Shown here piece by piece: positions 1 to 10,024 of a stretch of DNA of 64,000 nt. The DNA comes from Hwanghaeella grinnelliae (GTDB lineage: Bacteria; Pseudomonadota; Alphaproteobacteria; UBA8366; Aestuariispiraceae), in the NCBI RefSeq assembly GCF_004005845.1, contig NZ_SADE01000001.1, positions 1 through 64,000 of the forward strand. The letters run 5' to 3'. Within the stretch, counting starts at the first letter, position 1. Every line of letters begins with the position of its first letter. The notes beneath the pieces were generated by a model. It made no database searches, was not told the origin of the DNA, and saw only the letters and a list, made by a program, of their open reading frames with translations. Position numbers and translations under genes: made by a program.

Positions 1-70
<70 letters not shown>

Positions 71-78
71 AACATCAA

Positions 79-103
79 AGCCCCGCGCAATGCGGGGCTT
101 TTG
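79..103 (+). terminator. Rho-independent terminator after tRNA-fMet
   Basis: The stem AGCCCCGC/GCGGGGCT closes a short loop and is followed by TTTTG-CTTTG. It starts eight bases after the CCA end of the tRNA. Confidence 0.85.
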
Positions 104-157
104 CTTTGTACAACACCCACCGATCGCCGGCGGATGCAAATGCATCCTTGCCTCTCA

Positions 158-260
158 GGTAGCTCGTCGTTCCTTTGGGCTGCGAGAGCGCCTGTGCGCT
201 CTCGGTCCCGGCGTCACCATAACCTGAAGGTCACAGGTTCAAATCCTGTCCCCGCAACCA
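158..260 (+). pseudogene. broken initiator-tRNA copy with a hairpin insert
   Basis: The copy keeps a D-arm piece (158-168), anticodon CAT (218-220), the complete anticodon 3' strand, T-arm and CCA (to 260). It has no acceptor 5' strand, and about 44 extra bases separate D-arm from anticodon. The extra segment holds a perfect 9-bp hairpin: CGAGAGCGC at 183-191, loop CTGT, GCGCTCTCG at 196-204. It cannot fold as a normal tRNA, so it is called a pseudogene; whether the transcript does anything is unknown. Confidence 0.75.
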
Positions 261-268
261 AACATCAA

Positions 269-293
269 AACCCCGCGCAATGCGGGGCTTTTG
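269..293 (+). terminator. second copy of the tRNA terminator
   Basis: This is the repeated stem-loop CCCCGCGCAATGCGGGG followed by CTTTTG, identical to the terminator at 79-103 except for the first base of the stem flank. It would end any transcript of the tRNA remnant. Confidence 0.75.
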
Positions 294-434
294 CTTTGTC
301 GGCATACGCGATCGGATCGGAAAATGAGCCCGCTACACCGTGAAGGAACGGGAACTGCATTTGACGCGCATCAACGACATCGCCCCCGAAATGTCACAGA
401 GTTTTCGAAATTCAGACAGAAAGGGAATCCAAAG

Positions 435-668
435 ATGACGCATACACCACATGATATCGCTGAAGAGTTTCCTGAGCATGCGGATCGTATTCACGCCCTA
501 AAAGCGTCGAACGCGCATTTTGCCAAGCTTTGCGACAATCACCATCGCATCAATCGGGAAATTCATCGCGGCGAGGAAAACGTCGAACCGATGGACGACG
601 CTCATCTTGAAGATCTCAAGAAACAGCGTCTCGCCCTTCTAGATGAGATCGTCGCTTTTCTAAAGTGA
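435..668 (+). CDS. DUF465/YdcH-family small protein
   Basis: A 77-residue, highly charged, probably all-helical protein. It has the DUF465 (YdcH) pattern of two helices with a conserved central segment (KLCDNHHRINREIHRGEEN) and a C-terminal KKQRLALLDEIVAFLK-like helix. ATG 435 is chosen over longer in-frame extensions because AAAGGGAAT precedes it and the homologous region starts there. The molecular role of DUF465 proteins is not established. It stands alone between the tRNA region and a convergent gene. Confidence 0.85.
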   Translation: MTHTPHDIAEEFPEHADRIHALKASNAHFAKLCDNHHRINREIHRGEENVEPMDDAHLEDLKKQRLALLDEIVAFLK

Positions 669-770
669 GGCCCCGGTCAAAGGCATGAAGCCCGTGTGGC
701 CTCGGTAGCAAATAAAAGTGTGTGTTTGGTGGTTTCCCGCCACCGATCGGGGCCATGGGCATTTAAGCCA

Positions 771-1658
771 TCAAACGTCTTGGGTCCCATCGGCCAATGA
801 CATCCAAGCGTCCAGGTCGACGGCTTTAGCGTAGTCTTTGTAGCCATCGATGGGCAGCGGGGGGACGGTGAGGGAACCGTGTTCGGCCAAGTGCCGGACC
901 GCTTCCTTTACGGCCCGCATCGCCGCGAAGAGCGGCAGATGCCAGTATACGACCATCTTCACGCCCATGGATTTCCAGTCATCGCGCGAATAGTCGGGCT
1001 GTATTGCGTAGTTGTCCTTGTCGACGGCACACGCGATCAAGGGAACTTGTACCGCTTTGGCGATTTTTTCGTATTCCTTGGCGGTATAGAAATCGCCCAG
1101 CATGACCGCATCGGCGCCTGCATCTATGTACCGGCGCAATCGGTCGATGACCCCGTCCACACCGTCCGTCCCTTTCGCGTCGCTTCGGGCTATAATCCCC
1201 AGCGTCTCGCCGGCGCGGTTGTCGCATGCATTCCGGATGACGCTGGCGAATCCTTCCGGGCTGACTACTTCCTTGCCAGCCAAGACACCGCAGCGTTTGG
1301 AGAAGACTTGGTCCTCGAGATGGATGGCACTGACACCCGCGGCTTCGAATTCCCGCACGGTCCGGGCGACATTGACGGGGCCGCCGAAACCGGTATCAGC
1401 GTCGCAGATGACGGGCTTCTGGACGACCCGTGTAATGGTGCCCGCGCGGCGTACGATTTCCGCGGCAGTGGTGAAGCCCAGATCCGGATAACCTAAATCG
1501 CTTGCCTCATTCGCGAGGCCGGATAAGTACACGACCGGACAGCCGCTTTGCTCAATCAAACGGGCGGACATGACATCATAGGCGCCGGGCGCCAAAACAA
1601 TGTCCTGTTCGTTCAATACCGCCAGAAGCGTCTTTCGTTTTCGTGTGTCTTTCGCCAT
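771..1658 (-). CDS. isocitrate lyase/PEP mutase superfamily enzyme
   Basis: The 295-residue TIM-barrel protein has CDADTGFGG at 85-93, EDQ at 115-117 and a KRCG catalytic-loop motif at 121-124, the loop that carries the active-site cysteine in lyases of this family. Members cleave or decarboxylate 2-oxo or hydroxy acids such as 2-methylisocitrate or oxaloacetate; the exact substrate cannot be read here. The start at 1658 is preceded by AAACGGC and fits the family N-terminus, so the longer upstream frame is not used. It lies 88 bp downstream of a TetR regulator on the same strand and may be cotranscribed with it. Confidence 0.85.
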   Translation of the reverse strand: MAKDTRKRKTLLAVLNEQDIVLAPGAYDVMSARLIEQSGCPVVYLSGLANEASDLGYPDLGFTTAAEIVRRAGTITRVVQKPVICDADTGFGGPVNVARTVREFEAAGVSAIHLEDQVFSKRCGVLAGKEVVSPEGFASVIRNACDNRAGETLGIIARSDAKGTDGVDGVIDRLRRYIDAGADAVMLGDFYTAKEYEKIAKAVQVPLIACAVDKDNYAIQPDYSRDDWKSMGVKMVVYWHLPLFAAMRAVKEAVRHLAEHGSLTVPPLPIDGYKDYAKAVDLDAWMSLADGTQDV

Positions 1659-1746
1659 TGCCGTTTCCCATCGCTTGGTTGCCGTCGGTGTGTTGTTCTT
1701 GTCGACACGGTAGCGGCGGCGGTCAGGTCCATCCACATGGCTTCGG

Positions 1747-2322
1747 TCACTGCGTTTGTGATGCGGCGTATTGCATCACCATCGCGTGGGCCTTTTCGGC
1801 AGGGAGTTCGGCGCCTATCTGCGCCTTTTCGATCCATAACCCGTCCACCATGGCGACGGTTTGACGTGCAATATCCAGGGCCTGTTCCGGTGGCCGTAAT
1901 TTCCGGATTTCGTGCAGAAGGTTGTTGCGGAACCGCATACGGTTGACCCTCTCCAGCCGCGCGAGTGTCGGATCATGCGGCGCCTGGGCCCAGAAATGAA
2001 GCCATGTGATGCAGATTTCCGGCCGGAAAATTTCGGGGTGAAAGTTGCTTCCCAGAATAGCATCGAGCCGGGAAACAGGGTCGGTGGAGGCGTTCAGACT
2101 TGCGACCATTTTTCCGCGGATGGTGCGCAGCAGGCTGCGCATCGCTTCTTCCAGAAGGTTCTGTTTGCCGCCGAAATAGTAGTGGACGTTGCCAGTGGAC
2201 AGGCCGGCTTCGTCGCAGATCCGCGCCACCGTTGTCTCCTGAAACCCGAACCGGTGGATACAGGTCAGCGTGGCGTCGACTATTTTCTGGCGCCGATCGG
2301 CGTCGATTGGTTTTCGTCCCAT
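1747..2322 (-). CDS. TetR-family regulator, BetI-like
   Basis: A 191-residue protein. The N-terminal TetR helix-turn-helix lies at about residues 10-57 (QKIVDATL, TTVARICDEAGLSTGNVHYYF) and is followed by a ligand domain resembling BetI, with a W-L-x-F-W segment near residue 115 and VDGLW near 162. BetI controls choline/glycine-betaine genes, but no bet genes are present, so the effector is unknown. It is divergent from the dehydrogenase at 2489 and upstream of the lyase-family gene at 771, both likely targets through the palindrome at 2407. Confidence 0.85.
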   Translation of the reverse strand: MGRKPIDADRRQKIVDATLTCIHRFGFQETTVARICDEAGLSTGNVHYYFGGKQNLLEEAMRSLLRTIRGKMVASLNASTDPVSRLDAILGSNFHPEIFRPEICITWLHFWAQAPHDPTLARLERVNRMRFRNNLLHEIRKLRPPEQALDIARQTVAMVDGLWIEKAQIGAELPAEKAHAMVMQYAASQTQ

Positions 2323-2406
2323 CCATGCCTCCGATACTGATCAGCCTTGAGTCAGGTGTTTCACATGCACCGCATTAAGCTGTTCCAAAGACAGCAACAA
2401 TTTTAT

Positions 2407-2422
2407 TTGCACGAATGTGCAA
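2407..2422. promoter_or_regulatory. candidate TetR operator palindrome
   Basis: TTGCAC-GAAT-GTGCAA is a perfect 6-bp inverted repeat with a 4-bp centre, set in an AT-rich stretch midway between the divergent TetR gene (start 2322) and dehydrogenase gene (start 2489). Size, symmetry and position suit a TetR dimer site; binding is inferred. Confidence 0.5.
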
Positions 2423-2488
2423 TAAAGATATTGTCGCCCGATACGCATTGCAGTCAAGCAAGCGCGGATCGGATCAAGGGGGTGCCGC

Positions 2489-3400
2489 ATGCGGATCGCG
2501 TTTATCGGACTGGGGACGATGGGGGGCGCGGCCTCGCTGAACCTGATCAAGGGTGGGCACGACCTGACCGTTTGCGATTTGGACCGCAGTCGGGCCGAGG
2601 ACCACTTGGGACTTGGCGCTACCTGGGCGGCGACCCCGGCCGAAGCGGTTAAGGGTGTGGATGTGGTCTACACAATGGTCTTCGGCCCTAAACAGATCGA
2701 AGCCGTGATGCGCGGAGACAAAGGCGTGCTATCGGCCATTGGATCCGGCCAGGTGTGGATCGATATGACCACGAATGAGCCGGAGTTGGCCCGCGCGCTT
2801 GCTCAAGATGTTGCGGCAAAAGAGGCTGTGGCGATCGACGCGCCTGTCACCGGTGCCGTCGACGGTGCGCGAAACGGGAACATGACGCAGTTCGCCGGCG
2901 GTGATGAGGCGACGGTCGAGCGGCTTAGGCCAATGATGGAGCTTATGGGACCGGTCCATTATATGGGCGGCAACGGGACCGGGGCGATCACCAAGCTGGC
3001 CAGTAATCAGCTCTGGGCCATTCACGCCACGGCCATGGGTGAGGCGCTTGTGATGGCGGTGAAATCGGGGGTCGACTTGTCGCGGGCCTGGGGTGCCTTG
3101 AAAATTGGCGCTTCCGAGAGTTGGTGCATGCATCACGATGCGCCATCTGTTTTCCAAGGCCATTACGATCCATCTTTTACGCTGGACCTTTGCATGAAGG
3201 ATCTGGGGCTGATCGTCGGCGCCTGCGATACGGCTGGAACGGAATCGCCCGTGACCCGGTTGGTGCATGACAGGTTCGGGCTGGCCCACCGCACCTATGG
3301 CGGCGACAAGGGCGAACTGCATGTGGTAAAACTGGAGGAAGATGCCGCAGGCATATCTCTTCAGATGCAGGGCGATTGGGTGCCCCATTGGGAAAAATGA
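2489..3400 (+). CDS. 3-hydroxyisobutyrate dehydrogenase-family NAD(P)-dependent oxidoreductase
   Basis: A 303-residue beta-hydroxyacid dehydrogenase. The dinucleotide-binding motif GLGTMG is at 7-12, the substrate motif DAPVTGAVDGARNG at 117-130, and the catalytic lysine signature GNGTGAITKLASN puts the lysine at K169 and the asparagine at N173. The family oxidises beta-hydroxyacids to semialdehydes or keto acids, or works in reverse. The substrate is not deducible, though the divergent partner at 771 suggests a short organic-acid pathway. ATG 2489 begins immediately before the Rossmann strand. Confidence 0.87.
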   Translation: MRIAFIGLGTMGGAASLNLIKGGHDLTVCDLDRSRAEDHLGLGATWAATPAEAVKGVDVVYTMVFGPKQIEAVMRGDKGVLSAIGSGQVWIDMTTNEPELARALAQDVAAKEAVAIDAPVTGAVDGARNGNMTQFAGGDEATVERLRPMMELMGPVHYMGGNGTGAITKLASNQLWAIHATAMGEALVMAVKSGVDLSRAWGALKIGASESWCMHHDAPSVFQGHYDPSFTLDLCMKDLGLIVGACDTAGTESPVTRLVHDRFGLAHRTYGGDKGELHVVKLEEDAAGISLQMQGDWVPHWEK

Positions 3401-3418
3401 CGCCGGAACTCCGATGGG

Positions 3419-4297
3419 CTAGGGCAGCGGGATGACGTCGACGGCTTGACTGCTGGTTTGGTCGCCCGATGTACGCATCGCGCCGTTGACCGGGTTGACG
3501 TCCGAGTAGTCGCGCCCACGGGCGACGACGATGTGGTCGGACCCGACGACAATCGCGTTTGTCGGGTCGAATTCAAGCCAGCCGAATTCCTTGCCGCACC
3601 ATGCTCGAACCCAGGCATGCATCGCGTCCGATCCTTCCAGGCGCGGGCCGTTTTCCGGCGGCAGGGTCCTCAGGAAACCGCTGACATAGCCCGCCGGTAC
3701 GGAAATCCCGCGTAGGCAGGCAATCATTATATGGGTGAAGTCCTGGCACACACCGCGCCTGCGCTCAAAAGCCTCCGCGGCAGGGGTATCTGCCGTGGTC
3801 GCGATCGGATCGAATTCCATGTCGTTGAAGAGCGCCGTTCCGATCGAGCAAACCGCCTCCATGGTGGTCATTCCTGGTAAAATGTTGTTTCGGGCATAGG
3901 CCGTCATTGTGGGGTCGAGCGCAATGCGCGGCGACTCCCCCAGGAAATGCGCGGGTGCGTTGGGCGCGAGGCTCGACACGCTGTTTGCTTCTTCCGCGAT
4001 CCGGGAAATCGGAGTTGAGATATCGAAACTTGGTGGGGTTTGTATCCGGTCGACCCTGGCGCGAACCGAACAGCTCATATCGAAATGGCTGCCCGCGAAG
4101 GAAACCTCCACCACAGGGTTCCCGAAAAAATCGAAACGGTCAGACCGCTCTGTCGGGACCGGTTCGACGGTCAGGACGCTGGACACGACGCGCTGCTCGC
4201 CGTCGAGATTGAGCGGTTGCAGCCGAAGAAGGTGCCGTCCGGCATCCGCGAGCCTTTCGTAGTCGTAGGATATCGTAAGTTTGATGTCATAGAGCAT
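3419..4297 (-). CDS. transglutaminase-like protein
   Basis: A 292-residue protein with the bacterial transglutaminase N-terminal beta domain (about 1-90) followed by a transglutaminase-like cysteine protease fold. The triad is readable as C184 (RGVCQDFTHI), H227 (DAMHAW) and D244 (LEFDPTN), and the conserved G-R-D-Y-S-D-V-x-P tail follows. It is the last gene of the operon with the ATP-grasp/alpha-E and DUF2126 proteins, 6 bp after the former. The family may hydrolyse or transfer peptides at amide bonds; the partner substrate is not known. Confidence 0.88.
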   Translation of the reverse strand: MLYDIKLTISYDYERLADAGRHLLRLQPLNLDGEQRVVSSVLTVEPVPTERSDRFDFFGNPVVEVSFAGSHFDMSCSVRARVDRIQTPPSFDISTPISRIAEEANSVSSLAPNAPAHFLGESPRIALDPTMTAYARNNILPGMTTMEAVCSIGTALFNDMEFDPIATTADTPAAEAFERRRGVCQDFTHIMIACLRGISVPAGYVSGFLRTLPPENGPRLEGSDAMHAWVRAWCGKEFGWLEFDPTNAIVVGSDHIVVARGRDYSDVNPVNGAMRTSGDQTSSQAVDVIPLP

Positions 4298-4303
4298 GAT
4301 GCG

Positions 4304-6712
4304 TTACCGGAAGTAATGCTGTGAGATAAGCTCGGACAAATCGGAAATTTGACCCGCATGCTGACTGGCTTGGGCCGATGAGAGGCGGTCGGCGGTTTCG
4401 ACGGCTAATGCTGTGTGGGCCTTCAGGATCGATTTGGACAATTCGGACATTTGCCCGTTCGTATTCGCCCCGGGTAGGTAGTCCACCTGCCGTTTGACCT
4501 CTGTGAGGTGATAGAATGCGGAGCGCGGATTCATTTCGTCGAGTGCCAAAAGGTCGACAACGGATTCATGTGTTGAGGTGATGGCGTAGCGGCGGCGATG
4601 CGTCATGACGCTGTCCCCGATTTCAATGGCCAGGTCGAGCGCGCCTTCCGGCGCATTCTCGTCCGCCAGTATCGCCACCATTGCCAGGATGCCATAGGCC
4701 CGTTCCAACGACCGGCCGATCGTCAGGAAACGCCAACCGGCGAAACGGTACATGTTCTCGTGCACCAGCCCTGAAAACCCGCTCAGCTTGCGCAACAGAA
4801 CGCCCATCTGGTTGGCCGTTTCCATCCCCGGCGGAAATCCGTCATAGGCCGTATTGGCAACATCGTGCAACGCGGCCCAGCCGTCGGTCGAAAAACGGTC
4901 CCGGATCTTTCCGGCGGCACTCATCGCATTGTTGAGAATTTCCCCTAGCCCGGCCGTTCCACTTGAAATGGGCCCATTTAAAGTGGGATCCACACCGTAG
5001 GATTGAAGGAAGCCGCTGAGGGATTGGAGCAACGCGGAATTCGTATCGGATGTTTCCGCCAGCCTGACATGATAGGCGCGTAGCATCCGGATGACGAATT
5101 CAGCCCTTTCGACGTATCGGCCAAGCCAAAAAAGGTTGTCGGCAGCACGGCTCGGCAGCAAACCGGGTTGGGCGCGCAGATAAGGCTTTTGTTTTCCGTC
5201 AAGCACGCCTTCCTTTGAAACCGGATGATCCCGCATCACCCAAACGTCGGAAACGGACCCGCCGTGTTGCATGGTCAGCGCCGTCGGGTCGTCGGTACGG
5301 CCGATCCGGGCGTAACCGCCCGGCATCACCTGCCAGCCATTGCCGGTCCGCAGCATGAACACGCGAAGGCTCATTGGCCGGGCGACGATCTGGCCATCGA
5401 CGAAGGCCGGGGAGGTCGATAACTTGACCGCTTCCTGCCCGACAAGATCAGGGCCACGCGCATTGATCCAGTCCTCGACCGGCATGTCCGAACCATTGGT
5501 GAATCGGCCGGCAATCGCGGTTTCGCCGTCTACTTCAAAAGGTAGGCTGATCGACCGCGCCCAGCTGACCATCATCCGGTCATAGTTTTGCAGGACATGC
5601 GCGTGTTCAGTCGGCTGACCGCACCACCATGTGGCGACGTTGGGGATCTTTAGGCTCTCGCCGCGCAGGTGTTCGCAGATCCGCGGCATGAATGCCAGAA
5701 AGGCCCGCATTTCCAGGACACCGGCGCCAAGCGCATTGATCATGGAGACATTGCCATTGCGGATCGCGTTTACCAGGCCGGGTGTCCCCAATCGGGACTT
5801 TTCCTCAAGCTCAAGCGGATCCGCGAACGCGGCATCAAGGCGTCGCCATATTACGCTGATCGGTTTCGGTCCCTCCACCGTACGCATCATCACCTGTCCG
5901 CCCTCGACAACCAGGTCTTCCCCTTCCAAAAGGTTCATCCCCAAATATCGTGCGATATAGGTGTGCTCGAAATAAGTGTCGTTCATCGGACCCGGCGTCA
6001 TTATGGTCGCCTGGTCGAATGCATCGTCGCTCAATTCCCTCAACGTCCGGCGGAACTGACGGAAGAAGCCGGCGAAGCGTTCGATATTCGCTTCCCTGAA
6101 ATAGTCAGCGAAGGCCAGCGATGTCGCCACTCTGTTTTCCAGTGCGAATCCCGCGCCCGACGGGGCCTGGGTCCGGTCACCCAGAACCCACCAGGTGCCG
6201 TCCGGACCGCGGCCGATCTCGAAGGCAAGGAAGTGTAGGAAATTGCCGGATCTTGGCGTCACGCCCACCATCGGGCGCAGCCATTCGCGACTGGAGGCTA
6301 TGAGGGAAGCGGGCAGGTGCCCGTCGGCGACCAGTCTGTTCGCGCCATAAAGGTCGGCGCAGACCTCCTCAAGCAGGTCCGCTCGTTGGACCAGTCCTTC
6401 GGATATCCATTGCCATTCGTCCCCATCGATTAGGACCGGTATGTGGCTCAACGGCCAGGTACGCTCGATGGATTCGTCCGCTCCGTATTGCCGATAGAAA
6501 ACACCCGCGTCGCGCAGGTATTGGTCGCCCCGCCCGAAACGGTTCAGAATTTCGTCCGTCGATTGACCGGAGACATGGTTGAGGAAATTCCGCCAGACCG
6601 GGCGGACGCGGCCATCGGGAAAATACAGTTCGTCCGCGACCCCGTCCGGCGGTTGATAGTTGGCGAGAAGTTGGTCAAGCGGGTCGATCATGGGCGGTGC
6701 GTTCGGGGGCAT
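4304..6712 (-). CDS. circularly permuted ATP-grasp / alpha-E domain fusion
   Basis: An 802-residue fusion. Residues about 60-480 are a circularly permuted ATP-grasp ligase (DUF404/DUF407 type; GDRTQAPSGAGFALENR near 178-194, RTVEGPKPISVIWRRLD near 277-293). Residues about 518-802 are an alpha-E domain (DUF403) that begins with the typical SRAADNLFWLGRYVERAE. In many genomes these are two adjacent genes; here they are one chain. A role in ATP-dependent peptide-bond formation, with alpha-E as helical partner, is a published family prediction, not shown here. An in-frame ATG at 6691 is an alternative start. Confidence 0.88.
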   Translation of the reverse strand: MPPNAPPMIDPLDQLLANYQPPDGVADELYFPDGRVRPVWRNFLNHVSGQSTDEILNRFGRGDQYLRDAGVFYRQYGADESIERTWPLSHIPVLIDGDEWQWISEGLVQRADLLEEVCADLYGANRLVADGHLPASLIASSREWLRPMVGVTPRSGNFLHFLAFEIGRGPDGTWWVLGDRTQAPSGAGFALENRVATSLAFADYFREANIERFAGFFRQFRRTLRELSDDAFDQATIMTPGPMNDTYFEHTYIARYLGMNLLEGEDLVVEGGQVMMRTVEGPKPISVIWRRLDAAFADPLELEEKSRLGTPGLVNAIRNGNVSMINALGAGVLEMRAFLAFMPRICEHLRGESLKIPNVATWWCGQPTEHAHVLQNYDRMMVSWARSISLPFEVDGETAIAGRFTNGSDMPVEDWINARGPDLVGQEAVKLSTSPAFVDGQIVARPMSLRVFMLRTGNGWQVMPGGYARIGRTDDPTALTMQHGGSVSDVWVMRDHPVSKEGVLDGKQKPYLRAQPGLLPSRAADNLFWLGRYVERAEFVIRMLRAYHVRLAETSDTNSALLQSLSGFLQSYGVDPTLNGPISSGTAGLGEILNNAMSAAGKIRDRFSTDGWAALHDVANTAYDGFPPGMETANQMGVLLRKLSGFSGLVHENMYRFAGWRFLTIGRSLERAYGILAMVAILADENAPEGALDLAIEIGDSVMTHRRRYAITSTHESVVDLLALDEMNPRSAFYHLTEVKRQVDYLPGANTNGQMSELSKSILKAHTALAVETADRLSSAQASQHAGQISDLSELISQHYFR

Positions 6713-6715
6713 CGT

Positions 6716-9700
6716 CTAAAGACCCGGTCGTCGTCTGAGGTCGAGTGTCGACGGAAATTCAGGATGCGGCTTTTCCGGGACCGGTTCGTAAAACCCGGGG
6801 GTGTGGCCGTGCGGTTCAAACCGCGCCAGCCGACGCGCATCCGCCTCATTCGTGTTGACCGGGAATGTCTCGTAGTTCCTGCCGCCGGGATGGGCCACAT
6901 GATAGGTGCAGCCGCCGATCGCCCGGCCGGTCCAGGTGTCGAAGATGTCGAAGGTAAGCGGCGCATCGACAGGAAGGACAGGGTGCAGCGCCTTTGCGGG
7001 CTGCCAGGCCTTGAACCGGACGGCGCCGACCGCAACACCGGCCGTTTCCGTTTTCTGCAGCGGCACGCGGCGTTTGTTACAGGTGATGATGTAACGATCC
7101 ACATCGGTCGTGGTCATCTTTACCTGAAGTCGCTCGACGGAACTGTCGGTATAGCGCACCGTGCCGCCGATTGCGCCGGTTTCACCGAGTACGTGCCACG
7201 GCTCCAGGGCCTGCCGAAGTTCCATTTCGACGCCTTCATACTCGACCGCGCCGCAGAAGGGGAAACGAAATTCAGCTTGTGCTTCATACCATTCCGACCT
7301 GACGGGAAAACCGTGATCGGCAAGGTCGCGCAGGACTTCCAGGAAATCGGTCCAAACAAAATGCGGAAGCATGAAACGGTCGTGCAGAATGGTGCCCCAA
7401 CGGGTGAGCTTCCCCGTCAAAGGTTCCTGCCAGAGGCGTGCGACCAAGGCACGGATCAAGACCTGCTGGGCCAGGCTCATGCGCGGGTCCGGCGGCATTT
7501 CGAAGCCACGGAATTCGACAAGGCCGAGGCGGCCGGTCGGTCCGTCGGGTGAGTACAGTTTGTCGATGCAGATCTCAGACCGGTGCGTATTACCGGTCAC
7601 GTCGATCAGGGAATTTCGGAGCAGACGGTCCACCAACCAAGGGGGCGGCGCATCGCCTTGGCCGGGCGGTGGGATCTGGTCCAGAGCCATTTCCAACTCA
7701 TACAGACTGTCGTGGCGTGCCTCGTCAATGCGTGGCGCCTGACTGGTCGGGCCGATGAACAGGCCGGAAAAAAGATAGGACAGGCTGGGATGTCGCTGCC
7801 AATGCAGGATCATGCTGCGCAGCAAGTCCGGTCGGCGCAGGAATGGGCTGTCCAGTGTCGTCGCACCGCCGACCACCACATGGTTTCCGCCACCGGTGCC
7901 GGTATGGCGGCCATCGATCATGAACTTGTCGGCGCCCAGGCGCGTCTGTCGCGCTTCCTCGTAGACCGTTTCCGTTATGTTGACGCATTCCTGCCAAGTC
8001 GAGGCAGGGTGAATATTCACCTCGATGACACCTGGGTCCGGGGCGACGCGGATGACGTTCATCCGCGGGTCGTTCGGCGGTGTGTAGCCTTCGATATGGA
8101 CCGGCAGACCAAGTTCCTTGGCCGAACTTTCCGCGACCGAGATAAGCTCCAGGTAATCCTCCAGCCGTTCCACGGGCGGCATGAAGACGCAGAGCCGGCC
8201 GTCTCGGGGTTCCACCGACAAGGCGGTGCGAACGGCGTCGCTGTCTTTGTCCAATTGCTGGTCGACACGTTCTTGTCCCGGCTCCGCGGCGGTGAAGCTG
8301 GCACGGGCCTGATCGATTTCGTCAAACTCGGGAAGCTCGCCCCTCGGTTCGGTCGGATCCGCGGGATGGATATACGGGTATTGCGCTTCGGACAGGTGCG
8401 GCAAGGCTTCCAGCGGCAGGCGGAAACCGACCGGGCTGTCACCCGGCACCAAGTACAAATGCCCGCGGCGCAGTTTCCACTTTTCAGACCGCCAGCGCGG
8501 GCCCTTGCTTTTCGCCTGCCAACGCTGAATCGGCAGGACATAGCCGGACGGGTCGGTCAAACCGTGGTCGAAGACCTTGGCGATACGATGGCGGGCCTCA
8601 GGGTCCTTCAGCTCAGAATTCTGCGGCGTCACGTTTTCAGGCAGGTTGCCTTCCTTGATGATCCATTCGGCCGGATCCTCATAGGCCGCTACGACCAAAT
8701 CGCTGTCGAGGTCCAGGCGCTTGGCGATTCCGTTCAGCAGTTGCTGTGCCGCTTCGGGCGTCGCGCCGGTATCCGCGTCTTCCTCCGCGACAAGATCCGC
8801 GTTTTGCCAGATCGGCTTGCTGTCGCGCCGCCAATAGAGGGAGAAGGTCCAACGCGGCAGGCTTTCACCCGGATACCATTTGCCCTGCCCGTAATGCAGG
8901 AAGCCGCCGGGGGCGAAACGGTCGCGCAACCGCCGGATCAGGGTGTCCGCCAAGGCGCGCTTCGTCGGTCCGACCGCCTCGGTGTTCCACTCCTTGGCTT
9001 CGAAATCGTCAATCGACACGAAGGTGGGTTCACCGCCCATTGTCAGGCGCACGTCGTTCGCCGTCAGGGTCTCGTCGACCTGTTCACCCAGCGCGTTCAG
9101 GGCCTGCCAAGCGTCATCGGAAAACGGCTTAGTGATGCGCGGGTGCTCGGCGACCCTCTTGATCTGCATATCAAAGTCAAAATCGACAACCGCCGAACTT
9201 GCCGTGCCTGAGATTGGCGCGGCATTGCGGAAATGCGGTGTGGCCGCCAGCGGGATGTGACTTTCCCCGGTCAGCAGGCCGGAGGTCGGGTCTAGACCGA
9301 TCCAGCCGGCACCTGGCATGAAAACCTCCGCCCAGGCGTGCAGATCCGTGAAGTCGTGGTCCGTGCCGCTGGGACCATCCAGGGCCTGTAGGTCCGGCTT
9401 CAATTGGATCAGGTAACCGGAAACGAAACGCGCCGCGAAGCCCAGGTTTCGAAGCACCTGAACCAGAAGCCAGCTGGAATCGCGGCATGACGCCTTGCCG
9501 ATTTCCAAGGTTTCTTCCGGCGTTTGTACGCCCGGCTCCATGCGGATGACGTAATCAATTTCATTCGAAATGCGCGCGTTCAGATTAACGAAGAAATCGA
9601 CGCAGCGCTGCTCGGACCGATCGATGCTGTCCATAAAGGTCTGCAGCCTGGGGCCGACCGGTTCCGGCGTGCGGTAGATCTGCAGGTCGGACAGATAATC

Positions 9701-10024
9701 TTCACTGTATTCGAAGGGCCAAGTTTCCGCTGACTCCTCGACGAAGAAATCGAAGGGATTATAGACCGTCATGTCTGCGGTCAGGTCGACTTCGATCATC
9801 AGTTCCATGACAGGTTCCGGAAATACGAAACGCGTCAGCCAGTTACCGTACGGGTCCTGCTGATGGTTCACGAAGTGGTTTTCCGGCGACACTTTCAGGG
9901 AATGCGAGATAACCCTGGTCTTGGAGTGAGGCGCAGGTCTCAACCGGATTATTTGCGGGCCCAGCGAGACCGGGCGGTCATACCGATAGTGGGTCTTGTG
10001 GTAGATGCTGGCTTTAATCGACAC
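6716..10024 (-). CDS. transglutaminase-DUF2126 (putative amidoligase) protein
   Basis: A 1102-residue two-part protein. Residues about 1-290 are a transglutaminase with N-terminal beta domain and triad C180 (KASCRDSSW), H229 (DLHAW), D245 (GLDPTSG). The remainder matches DUF2126, which Pfam describes as a putative amidoligase. GTG 10024 is chosen because the family sequence ([17 protein letters not shown]) begins there; ATG 10075 and a longer open frame to 10321 are in frame but do not look like family sequence. It is the first gene of the operon, 3 bp before the ATP-grasp fusion. The HslV-like peptidase Anbu, often found beside such genes, is absent here. Confidence 0.85.
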   Translation of the reverse strand: MSIKASIYHKTHYRYDRPVSLGPQIIRLRPAPHSKTRVISHSLKVSPENHFVNHQQDPYGNWLTRFVFPEPVMELMIEVDLTADMTVYNPFDFFVEESAETWPFEYSEDYLSDLQIYRTPEPVGPRLQTFMDSIDRSEQRCVDFFVNLNARISNEIDYVIRMEPGVQTPEETLEIGKASCRDSSWLLVQVLRNLGFAARFVSGYLIQLKPDLQALDGPSGTDHDFTDLHAWAEVFMPGAGWIGLDPTSGLLTGESHIPLAATPHFRNAAPISGTASSAVVDFDFDMQIKRVAEHPRITKPFSDDAWQALNALGEQVDETLTANDVRLTMGGEPTFVSIDDFEAKEWNTEAVGPTKRALADTLIRRLRDRFAPGGFLHYGQGKWYPGESLPRWTFSLYWRRDSKPIWQNADLVAEEDADTGATPEAAQQLLNGIAKRLDLDSDLVVAAYEDPAEWIIKEGNLPENVTPQNSELKDPEARHRIAKVFDHGLTDPSGYVLPIQRWQAKSKGPRWRSEKWKLRRGHLYLVPGDSPVGFRLPLEALPHLSEAQYPYIHPADPTEPRGELPEFDEIDQARASFTAAEPGQERVDQQLDKDSDAVRTALSVEPRDGRLCVFMPPVERLEDYLELISVAESSAKELGLPVHIEGYTPPNDPRMNVIRVAPDPGVIEVNIHPASTWQECVNITETVYEEARQTRLGADKFMIDGRHTGTGGGNHVVVGGATTLDSPFLRRPDLLRSMILHWQRHPSLSYLFSGLFIGPTSQAPRIDEARHDSLYELEMALDQIPPPGQGDAPPPWLVDRLLRNSLIDVTGNTHRSEICIDKLYSPDGPTGRLGLVEFRGFEMPPDPRMSLAQQVLIRALVARLWQEPLTGKLTRWGTILHDRFMLPHFVWTDFLEVLRDLADHGFPVRSEWYEAQAEFRFPFCGAVEYEGVEMELRQALEPWHVLGETGAIGGTVRYTDSSVERLQVKMTTTDVDRYIITCNKRRVPLQKTETAGVAVGAVRFKAWQPAKALHPVLPVDAPLTFDIFDTWTGRAIGGCTYHVAHPGGRNYETFPVNTNEADARRLARFEPHGHTPGFYEPVPEKPHPEFPSTLDLRRRPGL

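Noticed and set aside
7583-9211. Long rightward open frame (542 codons) antisense to the DUF2126 gene
   Set aside because: It lies wholly opposite a protein with clear family motifs, has no family resemblance itself and reflects the GC-rich codon pattern of the real gene.
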